Source of the DNA: Atrichornis clamosus | Lineage: Eukaryota; Chordata; Aves; Passeriformes; Menuridae | DNA: 64,000 nt | Direction of reading: 5' to 3' | Assembly (NCBI GenBank): GCA_013400975.1 | Contig: WBMZ01012781.1 | Location: 186,001 to 250,000, forward strand | In this document: piece after piece, positions 26,001 to 38,765 of the stretch | Layout: the number at the start of each line of letters is the position of its first letter | Position numbering within the stretch: position 1 is the first letter of the stretch | Translations under genes and position numbers: made by a program | Notes under the pieces: model-generated | What the model was told of the DNA's origin: nothing | Databases searched by the model: none | Seen by the model: the letters and a program-made list of their open reading frames with translations, nothing else

Positions 26001-29000
26001 TACAATAGCTTGAACTCTTGCTTTTGGCGATGAGCAGTAAAATTATAAAAATACGTAGTATTAGGAGAAACATGTCCTTTTATCTTTCTTTCTGTGAATT
26101 TCTGCTGGCAGCAGCACAGCTTCAGAAACAAATGATCTAAAGTTAGATTTCTGTAGTCGCACTCTTGGCTGTAACTCGTGTGGAGTTACAGCAGAGAAGC
26201 TGTGCCGAATGGGGGATGTCTCTGTGATAGCTGGAATGATGGTAAGATGAGATTGCTCCATATTAGTGAGCTGAATGACCAGGAAATACAATGGCACAGA
26301 CCAGCACTTTTTGATTTGTAATTTTATGCCATTGGGCAATGGAAAGTAAGGAACACTGAAAAATTTCTTTGATTTTTTTCCTATTCTTGCTAGCATAGCT
26401 GCTTCTTTTCCTGGAGTGCTGTTTTTGAAAAAAAAAAAAAAACACCATACTTTTAGAAATAATCAGGATACAGGTTCCAAATTCAAGGTGCAGTTGGAAA
26501 TTATATTCCCATCCTGCCAGTCATCCCAAACTTGATATCACAAGTCTCCTGCACCACAGCTTCTGTTTTTAGTTCCTTACACACACATTTCTGGTTTGTG
26601 TAAATTGGTCAGGCTCTCTTGCCATCTTTCCGGAGATCATAGCCAGTGCTCAAAAAAGAATGAGGCATCTAAAATCTGCTTCAGCCTTCATTTTGTTAGC
26701 ATTAAGAGGAGAAAATCAGATCTTTGTGGCCCAGCTTTCTGGTGCAGTATCTATAGATAGCAACGTGTTGAAACAAGACCTTATCTACTTGTTTGTTGCT
26801 GTTCAAGGAAGTCAGGTCATTAAATCCGGTTATTCTTATCAATCTTTACTCGAGAGTTTTGCTTGTCTATTCTATTTTTCTATAAGTCAAAATATCTTAT
26901 GACAGCTTAGAAACATCTTGTCATAGCTGTGCTATATTTATTAGTTAGGAGTCTTGGTAAGACATGGCCTTATGACTCTCCAAACATACACTCCCATTTA
27001 TTTGCTGCTTCTGGCTGACAGCATCTCTGCAAATGGCTTAACACAGCACAAAAATATTATGAATTTGCAAAATATGGAGCATCTAAGAAGAGAATTACGT
27101 CATACACTCTCCTCCCTTATTTCTCAAGCTAATATAAAATGTCATATGCTTCTGTCATTGAACTGGAAACAAGTTGTTGCTTTTCTTAAAATTTAGGTTA
27201 TGGTAAAAGGCTAAACTCCCACACACTTCCATGGGAAATATCATATATATGAATCAACATCAGTGCATTTTCCCCCTCCCTGATGCTAGCTGTAAGTATA
27301 GTGATCTCTCCCATTAGTGAGGTTGTGTGTTCTGTCCCATGCCCAGGTCTGATGGCTGGGATTGTGATCAGTATATGGTTTTCACAGCTGCTGAGTGGAT
27401 TTCACCCTTACATTACTTCTATCTGAAATTAGCAAAACTATTTGTGCAAAGCTCTACTGAGCTGTTAGATTGTTTTGTGCAGCTCTCTCAGGTTCCCTAC
27501 AACGACTGTTCCAACACTCCTCTGTGTTGCTACCCATCATGCCGTGGTAGACCACAGGAGTATTGAAGGACTGGAATTGAAGGACTGCTCAGAATTCTTA
27601 ATGTTGGTAAGAGTTGAGAAGTCTGTGGCCTTCCAGACGACATCTGCAGCTCTGGGGAGACTGGGGAGGGAAAAGTCAGAATTAAGAGTCTGAGAACTTG
27701 CACGGTGCCTCCCCCCTCAGACAATAGCTGCCAGGGACTGCCATCATCACTTATCTGCAGACAGAAGGACATGAATAATGCTTTGGATGTCGCCCCACAC
27801 CTCCTCCACTGCAGAGTGGTGCTGCTGCTGCAGCAGAGCAACACTCGCCCCCTGGAATCCAGAGTGGCAGCAGGAATGCTGTCCCACTCACATTTTATAT
27901 CACAGACAAACTCTGGCCATAAGTGACACTTTGGCCTTGGATAAAAGGCAATGCAGAGCTGAATCTGAGTTTTCTTCCCTAGATTTTTGGCAGTTCTTTT
28001 CTTGAAGCACCACACACCTCCAATCCTTCACCAAATTCTCACTTCTGTAGTTCTCACTGTCCAGTGTATAAGGATGTAAAGTGTGCACATTCTTCTTAGT
28101 GGGTTGGTTTTCTTAGAAAGAGAAAGAAAGAGCAGGTTAGTTTGTATTTTTCACTGTCAACCTCTTAAGGAAATAAAATGTGTGTCAAAGAGTTTTGAAC
28201 ATGTTGGCCTGTTTCAGCAAAAGGGATGGCTGAGCAGAGGTCTCTGAGATGTGAAGATCTGACAGATGACTGGATGGGAGCAGGAAAGAGGGAGCAGCAG
28301 GGAAAACTCAGCTGAGATTTCTCTCTGACAGCAGCTGGTTAAACAGTGACTGTACCTGTAGCTCTTCATACTGTGTGCTCACTTGTGCTTAGCAGAAAGC
28401 CCACAGACTGTAAACAAGGGAAATAAATAATCTCTGGATATTGTATGAACAGGTCAAGGGCCTTAAAGCCTTAATTTGCTATTCTGCTAATGGAATAATT
28501 ATTTTCCTCTTTAGTCCCAATTGCCATAGCTAGAAAGGCAGAATCAAACTTTCATAGCAGCTTGAAATTTTAATGGCAAAAAAGTGTTTCCTAGCCAGGG
28601 AACAGCTCCCTGATAACTGCAGTTAGCAGATGGAAGAGTCACAGCTCTGAAGTGTGTATGTGCTTGTGTCAGCAGTGGTTCTTTCTTTCAGTGCAGCAAT
28701 CTCTACAAATTAGAGGCAGAAGTCACTACAAAGCCAGCTCGTGTAAGTAGAGCTTACCCAAAGTGTAGTGTTTAGCACCTTCTCCTACTCTTGGATTTCT
28801 GGTGTGTCTACTGTGGGTGTTCTGCAAACATGAATAGGACTTATCAAGCTGTGACCTTGAAAGAGCGGCTGCTATGCAAGAAACCAGATTCTGCTATACA
28901 GTGCTTGTGTAAAGTCACTAGCAGTCCACAACAGAGTAATCTGCCACTTCCTTGGTGACTGGAAGTTTTTTCACTTGGCAGCATGCCTAGTTCAGAGTTA

Positions 29001-32000
29001 GTACCAGAGAATAAGTCTGGATCTGCTTCCTATTTCCCAGAATAGCATTTTCAATAGATCTGATCACTGTTCCCTTTGTTAAGGCAACTGTGTCACCTTT
29101 TTGCTGTTCAATGTTGTATTATTATATGACTTGAGCTTTACTGAAATCTGAAGGCAAAACACAACAGCAATAATATTTTTGTGAGTCTCCAAGAAAGTAG
29201 TGGGATACAACAAAGTGAAAAGACTTGGGATAATTACCCCCAGATTTACAGGATCCATGTTACTCATCATATATGTGATCTGATGTAAAGTATTGTGGAA
29301 CTTTACAGGACCTGAAAAAGAAAGTACTGTGCCTTGTAGGGAACAAATGGCCACTGGAAAGCCTGGTTTCAGAGAGCAAACCAGAGACTTTGCGTGATAT
29401 TTATTTCACCGGGCTGAAAGATGCTGCAACAATATTCTTTGTAGAAGGAAAATGGGCACAGTCTGTAAAAAATGGTCCAAAACTTAAAAGTCCACAAGTT
29501 TGCAGAAAATAAGAAGGTCATAATTTATTACTGTCCTAATCTAGGATTGTGAAGATCTAGCAGTAAAAAGTGAAATGGAAATTGCATGCCAAACTAGTGA
29601 CACTGCCTTTCTCCTTCCAAGAGTTCTATCACAGTTGGAGTTCTCGCTACTTTGTCTTGCTGCCCTCACTAGTAAGCTTCAGAAACTCTCTGAGAAGATA
29701 ATTGTTTGCACCTTTTATGATTACATCACTGGAATGCTGTCAGAAGAAAATGCCTGTCCTGAGCTACCACAAGGTATTGGGCTGCCAGAGAAAGTGGCTC
29801 TTTGTAATCAAGGAACTAGAGATCTCTGACTCTTCTCAGCTCTACTTACAAGACTTCGTTGACAACTGTGAAAAAAATGCTACATCCACATGGACAGCTT
29901 AACATGCCCATGAAGCAAATATCTGACCTTCAGAAAGAGGTGTCAAGAATTTATTGTGAAGACAAAGGAGAAATAAGGAGCAGATTGTTAACACAAGGCT
30001 AGTGCTTATTATCTAGATGAACTTAAAACACAGTAAGATGTAGGATGTCATTGCAAATCTCCAGTGCTTCACTTCACCCCACAAAAAGGACTTGGGCTTA
30101 GTCACTCAAGAACATGTCACTGTTAGATGTGGGCAATTTCTTTGAAAAATAAATATTACTATGACTCAGCTATACACCAATCAATTTTATTGCATAGTAA
30201 ATCAATTGTATTGCTGATAAATTGATTTTAACTGCACACATTTTGACAGTTTACAGACTTCTTAATATTGATGGGTTTTCATGTTAGACTTTTTTTAGTA
30301 CATCTGAAAAAGGCCCTTCCCATATACACATATTTAGAATATCAGCATTTTTTTTAATCAGACCACTGTCTACATTTCATATCACATTACTCTGGTTCAG
30401 GTGCCTGCTTTCAAGGTTAAAAGCGTCAGGGTTCCTTTCCCACTGAGACATATGCTTTGGAGTGCTTTTGTATCAGCTGAGAAATCTTTGGAGGAAAACA
30501 GTAATTATATGACAATGTTCTTTTTTATTTTTGTATTACAATGGCAAAGAAATGTACCAAAGTCACACGATCTGACATCATCTCTAGCCCAGGAAATCCA
30601 GACTGCTTTAAATAAGACAGTGTCGTGGATGAGACAGAGCAAATGACAACCCACCATTGATCTGGGAACTGGGTGTTACTTAAAAAATAACAAGATTAGA
30701 ATTTTTACCTTTCTTTATTATTTCATGCTCAGACCTGCCACCACCCCACTGTTATGTCTGTTAAGTCTCCACTTCCCAGCAGGAACATCACTGTTCATCC
30801 AGCAAGGCCATCCCCTGGCATTCACCTACACACAGCCCCCATGCCTCTAGTATCTTCTTCCACATTCAGGACCTTTCCTCTAGCCAAGATCTACACCTTC
30901 CTTTTTCCAGACCACTTTCCTTTTATTGAGACCACTACTTTTTGGGAACCCTTCATTTTATAACCAGCTCTTCTTTACAGAATTCAAGGACCCCATTTTC
31001 CCCAATCTCAATAGTCCGAAACACAATGCGTATGATCAGCCTTGTAATTGGTGTCTCTGTCTTATGTCTCTTCATTAATTGCAGGATTCAGGATGTACCA
31101 CTTCTGTTTAGTCCAGGTGTTACCAGAATTTACTACCAGCCTGTATCAGTTGCCACTAGTAAGTAGCTGGCTTCCAGGCTGAGCTTGATGGTCCAAAGTT
31201 CAGCTTCAGACATTCTCCCCCATACACATACATCCAACTATCTGTCCTCTGTGGCTTTCATAATTTAAGCTATTTTTTCACCTAGGGCAGGAGAGAAATT
31301 TTCCACCTTTCTCAGTCAGTGTTAGCTTGGACTTGGATTAAAGGGCTTGGAGTGAATGCTTGACGACAAATAGATACTAAGGTGTATTCTGTCTGGAGAA
31401 ACATTGCTCAATACCACTTGGGTTCTACTGGAAGAAGCAGACTGGTTGGGAATAACTTGTACATTTCTATGTTTCCTGTCAGAGTCCATGAAGGCCACCC
31501 TCAGGTTGCTGAGCCAGATTCAGGAGAACAATCCTGCAAAGTTAGTCATGAGGGAGGTGTTAGGATAAGATAGACTAAACAATAACAGAGTTAATAAAAA
31601 CACTGGTAAAACTTGACATCACCACATGCAAAGAGTAGGCAACTCTGAAGTACAGGGCTCTTCAAACTAGCATAAGCTCAATGCAGTAAGTTCTAGAGTG
31701 CATCCTCATGAGAGCATGGCTATACTGCTTCCAGACTCAACCCGGCTCACATGGAGCCCATGGGGACATCTCCACACCGAGAACAGAGTTACTATGCCAT
31801 TTAGTTAATTCTCCTTCAGCTAACTAGGAGGAGACTGTCATTATTTTTATTTTAGATTGGTTAATAAAAACTAAAACCCCCTTGCCTGTATTTCATACGA
31901 GCTAAAAAAGACAAGAATGATTGAATCTGGGGGCTAGGATGATATTATTTTACCAGAAATCTGCTCCATACTTGCAGTGCTTCAACCCAGATTTTATTAA

Positions 32001-34363
32001 AGACTCTTTGCCTTTTTCTTTCTTTGTATTTCTAGGAGCTAATTTCCATTTGCAAAGTTATTTCAGCTGGATCAGATAGATAGGCTTCACTTCATTTAAA
32101 ATGGCTGAAAATTATTTAAGTCTGTTCATTGTGAAAAGAGGACCCAGAGTGTTGGGCATTCACAATGAAAACTATTTTCAGTCTGATTTCTTAAGGAAGC
32201 AATGCCTGCTCAGCCAAGTTTTTTGTTCACCCACCTATCAATTTAGTTCTAATAACTCTGAACCCCAGACTGATTTCAAGCAGATTTAGCAAATTTGCAA
32301 AATTCATGCAAATTGTTCAAAAAACCTGTGGTTAGGTAGAAAAAGCCTATTATTTCCTTTATGATGCAGGAAAAGGTGGAAATACTCAGCCACTTCATTT
32401 GGATGAGAGCAGGTGGATCAGTTTGTCTGTGTTACTGGTTGTTCACGTGCAGAGCTTGAATTCAGCTACAGAGCATCAGTCTGGTAATTAGAGGACCTGG
32501 GGTGAGGTAAGAATATTGTAGGAGATCTGAGGGACGTGAAGGTAAACGTGGAAAGATGAGGGGAAATCCATGGTTATTGAGTTGAGTTTTGTAGGAAACA
32601 TGTAGAGAAACAAATCTGTAGATCAAACTTCATTAGTCCTGCTGCCCATGTCATACTGTCGTCTCTTTCCCTTGACTTCTCCTTTTCTGAAGTTTCTTAC
32701 TCTGAATGTTTTTCTTCCATTTATATTCAGAAATCTCACCTGAATGACTCAGATCTTTTCAGCTAGCAGTTTGAAGACATCTGTCACTGCCATTCAGCCT
32801 ACAATTGCTGGATAAAAAGATAGTCACCTTTCTGGGCACCTTGTCCCTGAGCTGGTCGGGCTCACAGAAGCCCAAGCAGCACATCCATTCTTCACCAAAA
32901 ACATTGTGTCACTTTCCTTCCTTTTATTCTTTTCGGGAGTGGATACTGAATATACAACTCAAATTGACACTGGGCACCTTTTATGATGACAGTCATGATT
33001 TGTCGTGCTGGTTATGTCTGGATAATTTTCTTTTAAATGGGAGATTTCAAGAATTGAAAGCATAGAGATTTTTAGCAAAAAGATGCTTTTCAAATTCAAG
33101 TTATTCTCAATCTCAAATACATAGAGAAGTGATAGGGTGACTACCTGAGGAGGTGAGAAGGGGGAAAAAAAGGGAGAAATAGTAGAGGAAATGTATGGGT
33201 CTGCACTTAAGGTACATGTGAGTTTGGTGAAGGAACAAAAGAGAAAAGAGAGAGATGAAATGAGGGAGTGGAAATGCAAAAAGCCACACACAAAAAAGCA
33301 ATGTGGGATGTCTTTGAAAAATGCCTTTTAAGTTTCAAGGGCTCTTATGCAGCCTGTTGTTAACTGACAAAGTGAAGGCCAGAAGAGTGCTGCATGGTAT
33401 CATATCGTTTTGTTTATTACCTTTCATTTTCTTCTTAAAAATGTTAATACTGTACTCACTTCTTGACAATTGCTGAGCACTCAGCAGATGTCTTGGATGA
33501 GCTGACAACATGCACTTGCATCTTGAGCACCACAAATTGATTTGACAGCTAAACTGGACAATTTAAACAAAAATTGGTTACAATCAAGACTACAGTCTAT
33601 CTTCTTGTCAAAATAAACCCTGGGAAACAATGGTTCATTTGACACAAATATTCCATTCAGCCTCAGAGGAATACTTTACTTAGAAGAAAAGTAGAAGAAA
33701 ATATAGTCTAACCCTCTGACTTTACTGTTCCTGTTTCTTCAGTGAGTAAGCATGAAGTGGGAGCCCTAACCCCCTGTCTAAAGCATTTTCTGGGAATCAA
33801 ACATTTCCTGACAGGAATCAAGTTTTTTTGGTAGGATACAGCTAATTAAGCATACTAGATAGGTAAAGACATTAAAGCACTGCATCTTCTTGGGAATAGT
33901 TTAATCACTGCCAAAATCAGAGATTCATTCTTTTCCCTTTTTTTCTCCAAGTAAATGAAACCACTCAATCCACACCCTTTGGCACAGCTTGTGCTGTCGG
34001 AGCTCTGTGGCCTTCCCCCATGAGATATGGACTTCCCTCACAGGGAGGAAGGGGAACTGGTTCTCATGCATCTTTTCTAAGTGCTCCAGTTACTACTTCA
34101 CTTTTTTAAATCTAGCCCTAAACCTTTTTTGGGTCTTTCCCTGCTGAAAGTATTTGGCTAATCAGTTCATATTTGCAAACTGTCTCGAGGCACTTTGCAA
34201 GTAACCAGACTTGCAGTTTTACTGGTGGATTTTTAATGGTCTTCTTGCCAATTGTGCTTAGAGCTGTCCTTGGAGGTTGCAGTTCAACCAGAGCCCAGTA
34301 CACACCAGTGTGTCACAGCCTGCATTCCTTCCAACAAGCCTTATCATGAAATAACTTTATTGG
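20001..34363. other. AT-rich non-coding DNA, second half of the gene-poor stretch
   Basis: No coding gene is supported. A short stretch at 21050-21415 is less AT-rich and open for 121 codons on the minus strand, and 27530-28015 is open for 161 codons on the minus strand. Neither translation contains a domain I recognise. Local features are an 18-base tandem duplication at 24693-24728, a repeated GGACCACTTTA at 25261-25271 and 25281-25291, and a 15-A run at 26428-26442. Confidence 0.6.
24693..24728. repeat. two-copy 18-base tandem duplication
   Basis: The unit ACTAACCCTGAGCTATGG at 24693-24710 is repeated at 24711-24728 with only the last base changed. The near identity suggests a young replication-slippage event. 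Confidence 0.9.
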
Positions 34364-34950
34364 TGTCCTGATTTTGGCTGGGATAGGGTTAATTTTCTTC
34401 CTAGTAGCTGGTGCAATGCTGTGTTTTGGATCAAATATGAGAATAATGCTGACAACACACTGATGTTGCTAAGTAGTGCTTACTCTAAAGCAAGGACTTT
34501 TCAGTTTTCCATGCTCTACCGGTGAGGAAGTGCACAAGAAGTCGTGAGGAAGCAGCACAGCCCGGACAGCTGATCCAAACTGACCAAAGGGATATTCCAT
34601 ACCATAGAATATCATGCTCTGTATGCAAACTGCGGGGAGTTGGCCGGGAGGAGCAATCGCTGCTCAGGGATGGGCTGGGCGTCATTCAGTGGGTGGTGAG
34701 TGACTGTATTGTGCATCACCATTTTTTTTTCTCCCTTGAGTTTTATTTCTCCCTCTTTGTTACCTCCTTTTTCATTACTATTATTATTAGTAGTATTAGT
34801 TTATACTTGACTTTATTTCAATTATGAAACTGTTATTATCTCAAACCACGAGTTTTACCCTTTTCTGATTCTCCTCCCTGTCCTGCTGGGGTGGGGGAGT
34901 GTGTGAATGACAGCGTGGTACTTAGTTGCTGCTGGGGTTAAACCATGACA
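34364..34950 (+). mobile_element. avian endogenous-retrovirus solo LTR (copy A)
   Basis: The element starts TGTCCTGATTTTGGCTGGGA and ends GGGTTAAACCATGACA, giving the TG...CA termini of an LTR, about 587 bases long. The shape is that of a widespread avian LTR family: a GGGTTAATTTTCTTCC block near the 5' end, a GGGATATTCCATACC block before the degraded TATA region, an ATT-rich tract at about 34774-34800, and a CCACGAGTTTTACC block near the 3' end. The flanks ATTGG (34359-34363) and GTTGG (34951-34955) may be a 5-base target duplication with one mismatch. No internal retroviral region adjoins it, so it is a solo LTR. I do not assign a named subfamily. Confidence 0.85.
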
Positions 34951-35879
34951 GTTGGTATTTTATTTGCAATTATATTGCTTCCAAACGTTTACAGTAGCTT
35001 TATTAGATCCATCTGTTTTTTTCATAATCCTCCCAAACTGTGCCAAACCCAAATAACCTGTATCCCAAGCAGATTTTACTACCAGACCATTCATCCTTCC
35101 AGACTCTGAATAATATACAGAACAGTGGCTCCAGACAGGGTCCTTGGAGCATCCTGCTATTAACCTTTTTCCATTTTAAGAGACAGTAATTTTTTCTAGC
35201 TCTTCGTAGTCTCTCTCTCAGCTAGTTTTTAACTCATTATATGACTTTACCTTTCACTTCTGAGTCTCTAGTTCCTTTACAACCTCTTTGAAAAAGATTT
35301 TACTGACAGCGTTTCAAGGCTCAGAATTAATTTCATGTCTTCATCCTTCATTAGCCAGTATTTTAATACTGAAATAATGTTTACATCTTAGAAAATAAAT
35401 GCTTTTCCCACTGTTAGTAAGATACTTCATTTTGGTTTATCAAAGCCAGTGCACGGGAGGCATATTTGCTAGATTTTCCCCTCTATTGTTATGACCGTTT
35501 GCTGCTGGTTTATAATAGTTACCCAGCTGCCTCAAAAACACACCTTTAATTCTTTACCTCATAACTGACTAAAACTCTATAACCTGTATGATTCCTAAAA
35601 TCAACATGAGTACCACTTTAAAGAGCGAATATTAGGTTTTTCATTTTCTCCTTGCAAAGTAAATGTTTGCCAAAACACATTGCCTTAGCTCTTTGAGGTC
35701 AGTTAAACAGTCCATTTAATTCAAGGAACATTTTTCATTTTTTTGGATGGATTTTTTTAATTCATCCACTTCTTATTTTAGTTCTCACTAGACATTCTTC
35801 TAACACCTGCTCCCTGATATGTAATGTGATCTAACGGCATCTTTCCAAAGATGGCGCCAGGAATCTTTTGCCTTATACC
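34951..35879. other. AT-rich spacer between LTR A and CR1
   Basis: About 0.9 kb without a gene. The last 75 bases (about 35805-35879) could be a diverged CR1 3' end, because the minus-strand frame runs on from the CR1, but the sequence no longer matches the family. Confidence 0.5.
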
Positions 35880-36660
35880 CAATAGCTAATACCCAATATC
35901 TAAACCTTCTCTGGCACAGCTTGAGGCTGTTTCCTCTCATTCTATAGTTTGTTACTTGGGAGAAGAGGCCAACCTCCACCTGTCTACACCCTCCTTTCAG
36001 GCAGTTGTAGAGAGCAATAAGGTCCTCCTTGAGCCTCTTTTTCTCCAGATTAAACACCCTCATCTCCCTCAGCCGCTCCTCCTTTTGCTCCAGACCTTCA
36101 CCAGCTCCATTGCCCTTCTCTGGACACGTTCCAGCACCTCAATGTCTTTCTTGTAGTGAGGAGCCCAAAACTAAACACAGGATTCGAGGTGTGGCCTCAC
36201 AACAGTCAAGTATAGGGGTTCAATCACTGCCCTGGTCCTGCTGGCCACACTATTCCTCATACAGGCCAGGATGTCATTGGCCTTCTTGGCCACCTGGGCA
36301 CACACGGACTCATATTCAGTCACTGTCAACCAGCACTTCCAGGTATTTTTCCCCTGGGCCACTTTCCAACCACTGTGCCCCCGGCCCGTAGTGCTGTCTG
36401 GCGTTGTTGTGACCCAAGTGCAGGACTCAGCACTTCACCCTGTTGTGTGTCATACTATTGGCCTTGGCCCATCGATCCAGCCCGTCCAAATCCCTCTGCA
36501 GAGCCTTCCTACCCTCCAGCAGATCATCAGTGCTGCCCAACCTGGTGTTGTCTGCAAACTGACTGAGGGGGCCGTCGGTCTCCTTGCCCAGGTCATTGAA
36601 AAAGATATTAAACAGGACTGGCCCCAGTACTGAACCCTGGGGGATAATGAGTGTACATAA
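35880..36660 (-). mobile_element. CR1 LINE fragment, antisense, with C-terminal reverse transcriptase remnant
   Basis: On the minus strand this reads through the last part of CR1 ORF2. Visible in order are PQGSVLGPVLFNIF (RT block), F-A-D-N where active copies have [63 protein letters not shown] and GLFSQVTNYRMRGN. The frame is broken at several points, and the second catalytic aspartate is Asn, so it is inactive. The 3' UTR and the terminal repeat are not recognisable, unlike in the other copies. The 5' truncation is near 36660, after the words CCCTGGGGGATA on the plus strand. Confidence 0.95.
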
Positions 36661-38185
36661 ACAGATCCATGCCTCTGCCAAATATTTTCCTTCTTCAGTT
36701 ATGAATGGAGGACTTTCTGCTTTTAAGGACTATAAAATACACTTGTTCATTCTTGGTTCCTTCAAATGTGTACAAACCAATGACCTCAACATTTTTGGTA
36801 TAATATTTGCTGAACTTTTCACCAGGTTTGTTTTTATTTATTTTTTTAATTCCATTTTAAAATTGCAGCTTATTAAAATAAAAATCTTAACAGCTGGTAA
36901 ATCTCTCTCCATTTTTATTCAAAAGGAGATTTTAAAAGTGACTGGCTTTAAAACCTTATACTGGTATTCCTTTCCCACACTTCTTCTGTAGGCAGAAAAG
37001 TGGAAAGGCAGCTGCACATCTCTGTCATGGCTGAGGACACTGTTAATTGAACTTGTGCTAAGTGACTGATCAGCAACTGACCGGATTGATGTGACCGTGA
37101 TGAGCCGGCTATACCTGGGCTGCAGGTGAGTAAACTTCCTTTCATACCTTTTGCTAGTGACCTCTATATTTGTGTTTGCCCAAGGCGGGCTGTGTAGAAG
37201 GTTGGCTTTTCCTTTATTTTACTTTGTCAGCCAGTTGTGTCAAACTGTGGCACTAATGCCATAAATACCCTTGTTCTTCTCTTTCTCAGCAATCACCTTT
37301 GAGTTCAATTAAAGGCTCTCATTGCTTTATCATTGTCAAAACTTTCTTAACCACAGAGACCCATTCCTCAGCAGTAAACCCTTAGAAAAACAGCATGGAT
37401 GAAAGGATGCGTTGAGCAATAGACTGTGTGAGCCATCTTGCCTCAGTTATCATGAGGCAATAGTAGGGAGCAGGTGGTCTTCCCACAACTGCCTGGATTC
37501 CTATCAGTATCTTGAGATACAGGGGCAAATCACAGCCACTGAACATTTTGATCCCTTAGGCGAGGCATCTGACACAAAAGTCGTGGAACTTAAAGGATGA
37601 TTTTTCCATTGATTTCAACAGCTCTAGATGTGGTCTGATGCTGCTGCCTGGAACAGTAATGTTACTTCAAGTAAAGCAAAGATTTCATTTCTTGGATGTT
37701 CTTTCTGCCTGGAACCATTGCTGGCCTCTGGCAAAAAAAAAATTCTGTCTGGACTTATTGACTTGTTCTGTGTGGAGCCAAGGTTATGATGTCTGGGAAG
37801 ACATATTTTTCTGTCAAATAAGGTGTACTGGCAGCACTGAAAATGGTAAGTAAGCTTACTAATTTACATCTGAACTGTTTTAAAACTCAGGCCATGACAC
37901 TAACAGCTGTGGTACCAAAAGAGGAGAGGCTACTACTCTACCCTGGCAGAATTCAACCCACCTAGCTTAGTCTTTCCCCCAGCTAGTGGCAACTTGGCAG
38001 TCAGACTGAACAGTTTTCCTGATGGAAATCTCCTGATGCAAAATGAGCAGTTAATTCACAGCAGCAACAGGGATGCTTTCTACAGCCCTCTGGTGAAGTT
38101 CTTACCTACTTACACATGTCTAACAGCTGTGACAGTGTTGGGCCTGCTACATTAAGTGTTCCTGAGGTGCGGGTCTGGTGGTGGG
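36661..38185. other. spacer between CR1 and LTR B
   Basis: No gene is seen. It is AT-rich with a somewhat GC-richer patch at about 37020-37130, which contains a good donor-like GCAG|GTGAGT at about 37123-37132 but no supporting acceptor or frame. No retroviral internal region is present, so this is not the body of a provirus joining the two LTRs. Confidence 0.5.
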
Positions 38186-38765
38186 TGTTGGTTTCAGCTG
38201 GGGTAGAGTTAATTTTCCTCACAGTACCTAGACTGGGGCTGTCTTTTGGATTTGTGCTGAATGCAGTGTTGATAATATAGAGATGTTTTTGTTATTACTG
38301 AGCAGGGCTTGCATAGAGCCAAGGCCTTTTCTGCCTTCTACTGTAAGGCTGAAGGGACTGGGGGTGCATGAGAGGTTGGGAGGAGACACAAACAAAAGAG
38401 GTGGCTCCAGCTGACCAAGGGGATATTTCAAACCATATAACATCATGCTCTGTATATAAAGTGGGTGGAAGAAGGAGGAAGAAGGGGACATTTGGAGTGT
38501 GTCTTCCCAAGTACCCATTAGGCATGATGGGGCCCTGGCCTCCTGGAGATGGCTGAACACCTGCCTGCCCTGGGAAGCAGTGAATTAATTCATTGTTTTG
38601 CTTTGCTTGTGTGCACAGCTTTAGCCTTCCCTATTAAACTGTCTATATCTCATCCCACGAATTTTCTGGCTTTTATCCTTCAGATTCTCTCCCTGATCTC
38701 ACTGGTGGGGGAGTGAGGAAGTGACTGCGTGGGGCTTGGCTACCGGCTGAGATTAAACCATGAGA
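38186..38765 (+). mobile_element. avian endogenous-retrovirus solo LTR (copy B)
   Basis: Related to the LTR at 34364-34950 and in the same orientation: GAGTTAATTTTCCTCACAG near the 5' end, CTGACCAAGGGGATATTTC mid-element, and GATTAAACCATGAGA at the 3' end. It is more diverged from the usual family pattern and has lost the terminal CA. It keeps an intact TATATAA at 38453-38459 and a poly(A) signal ATTAAA at 38633-38638. GGGTG occurs at 38183-38187 and at 38766-38770 and may be a target duplication, which would move the start two bases right; the true edge is therefore uncertain. No internal region is attached. Confidence 0.82.

Noticed and set aside
36029..36633. Two plus-strand frames of 120 codons.
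   Set aside because: They are antisense shadows of the CR1 ORF2 remnant on the minus strand.
34364..38765. A single provirus bounded by the two LTRs.
   Set aside because: The LTRs are too different from each other, and the interior holds an antisense CR1 and unique DNA with no retroviral genes.
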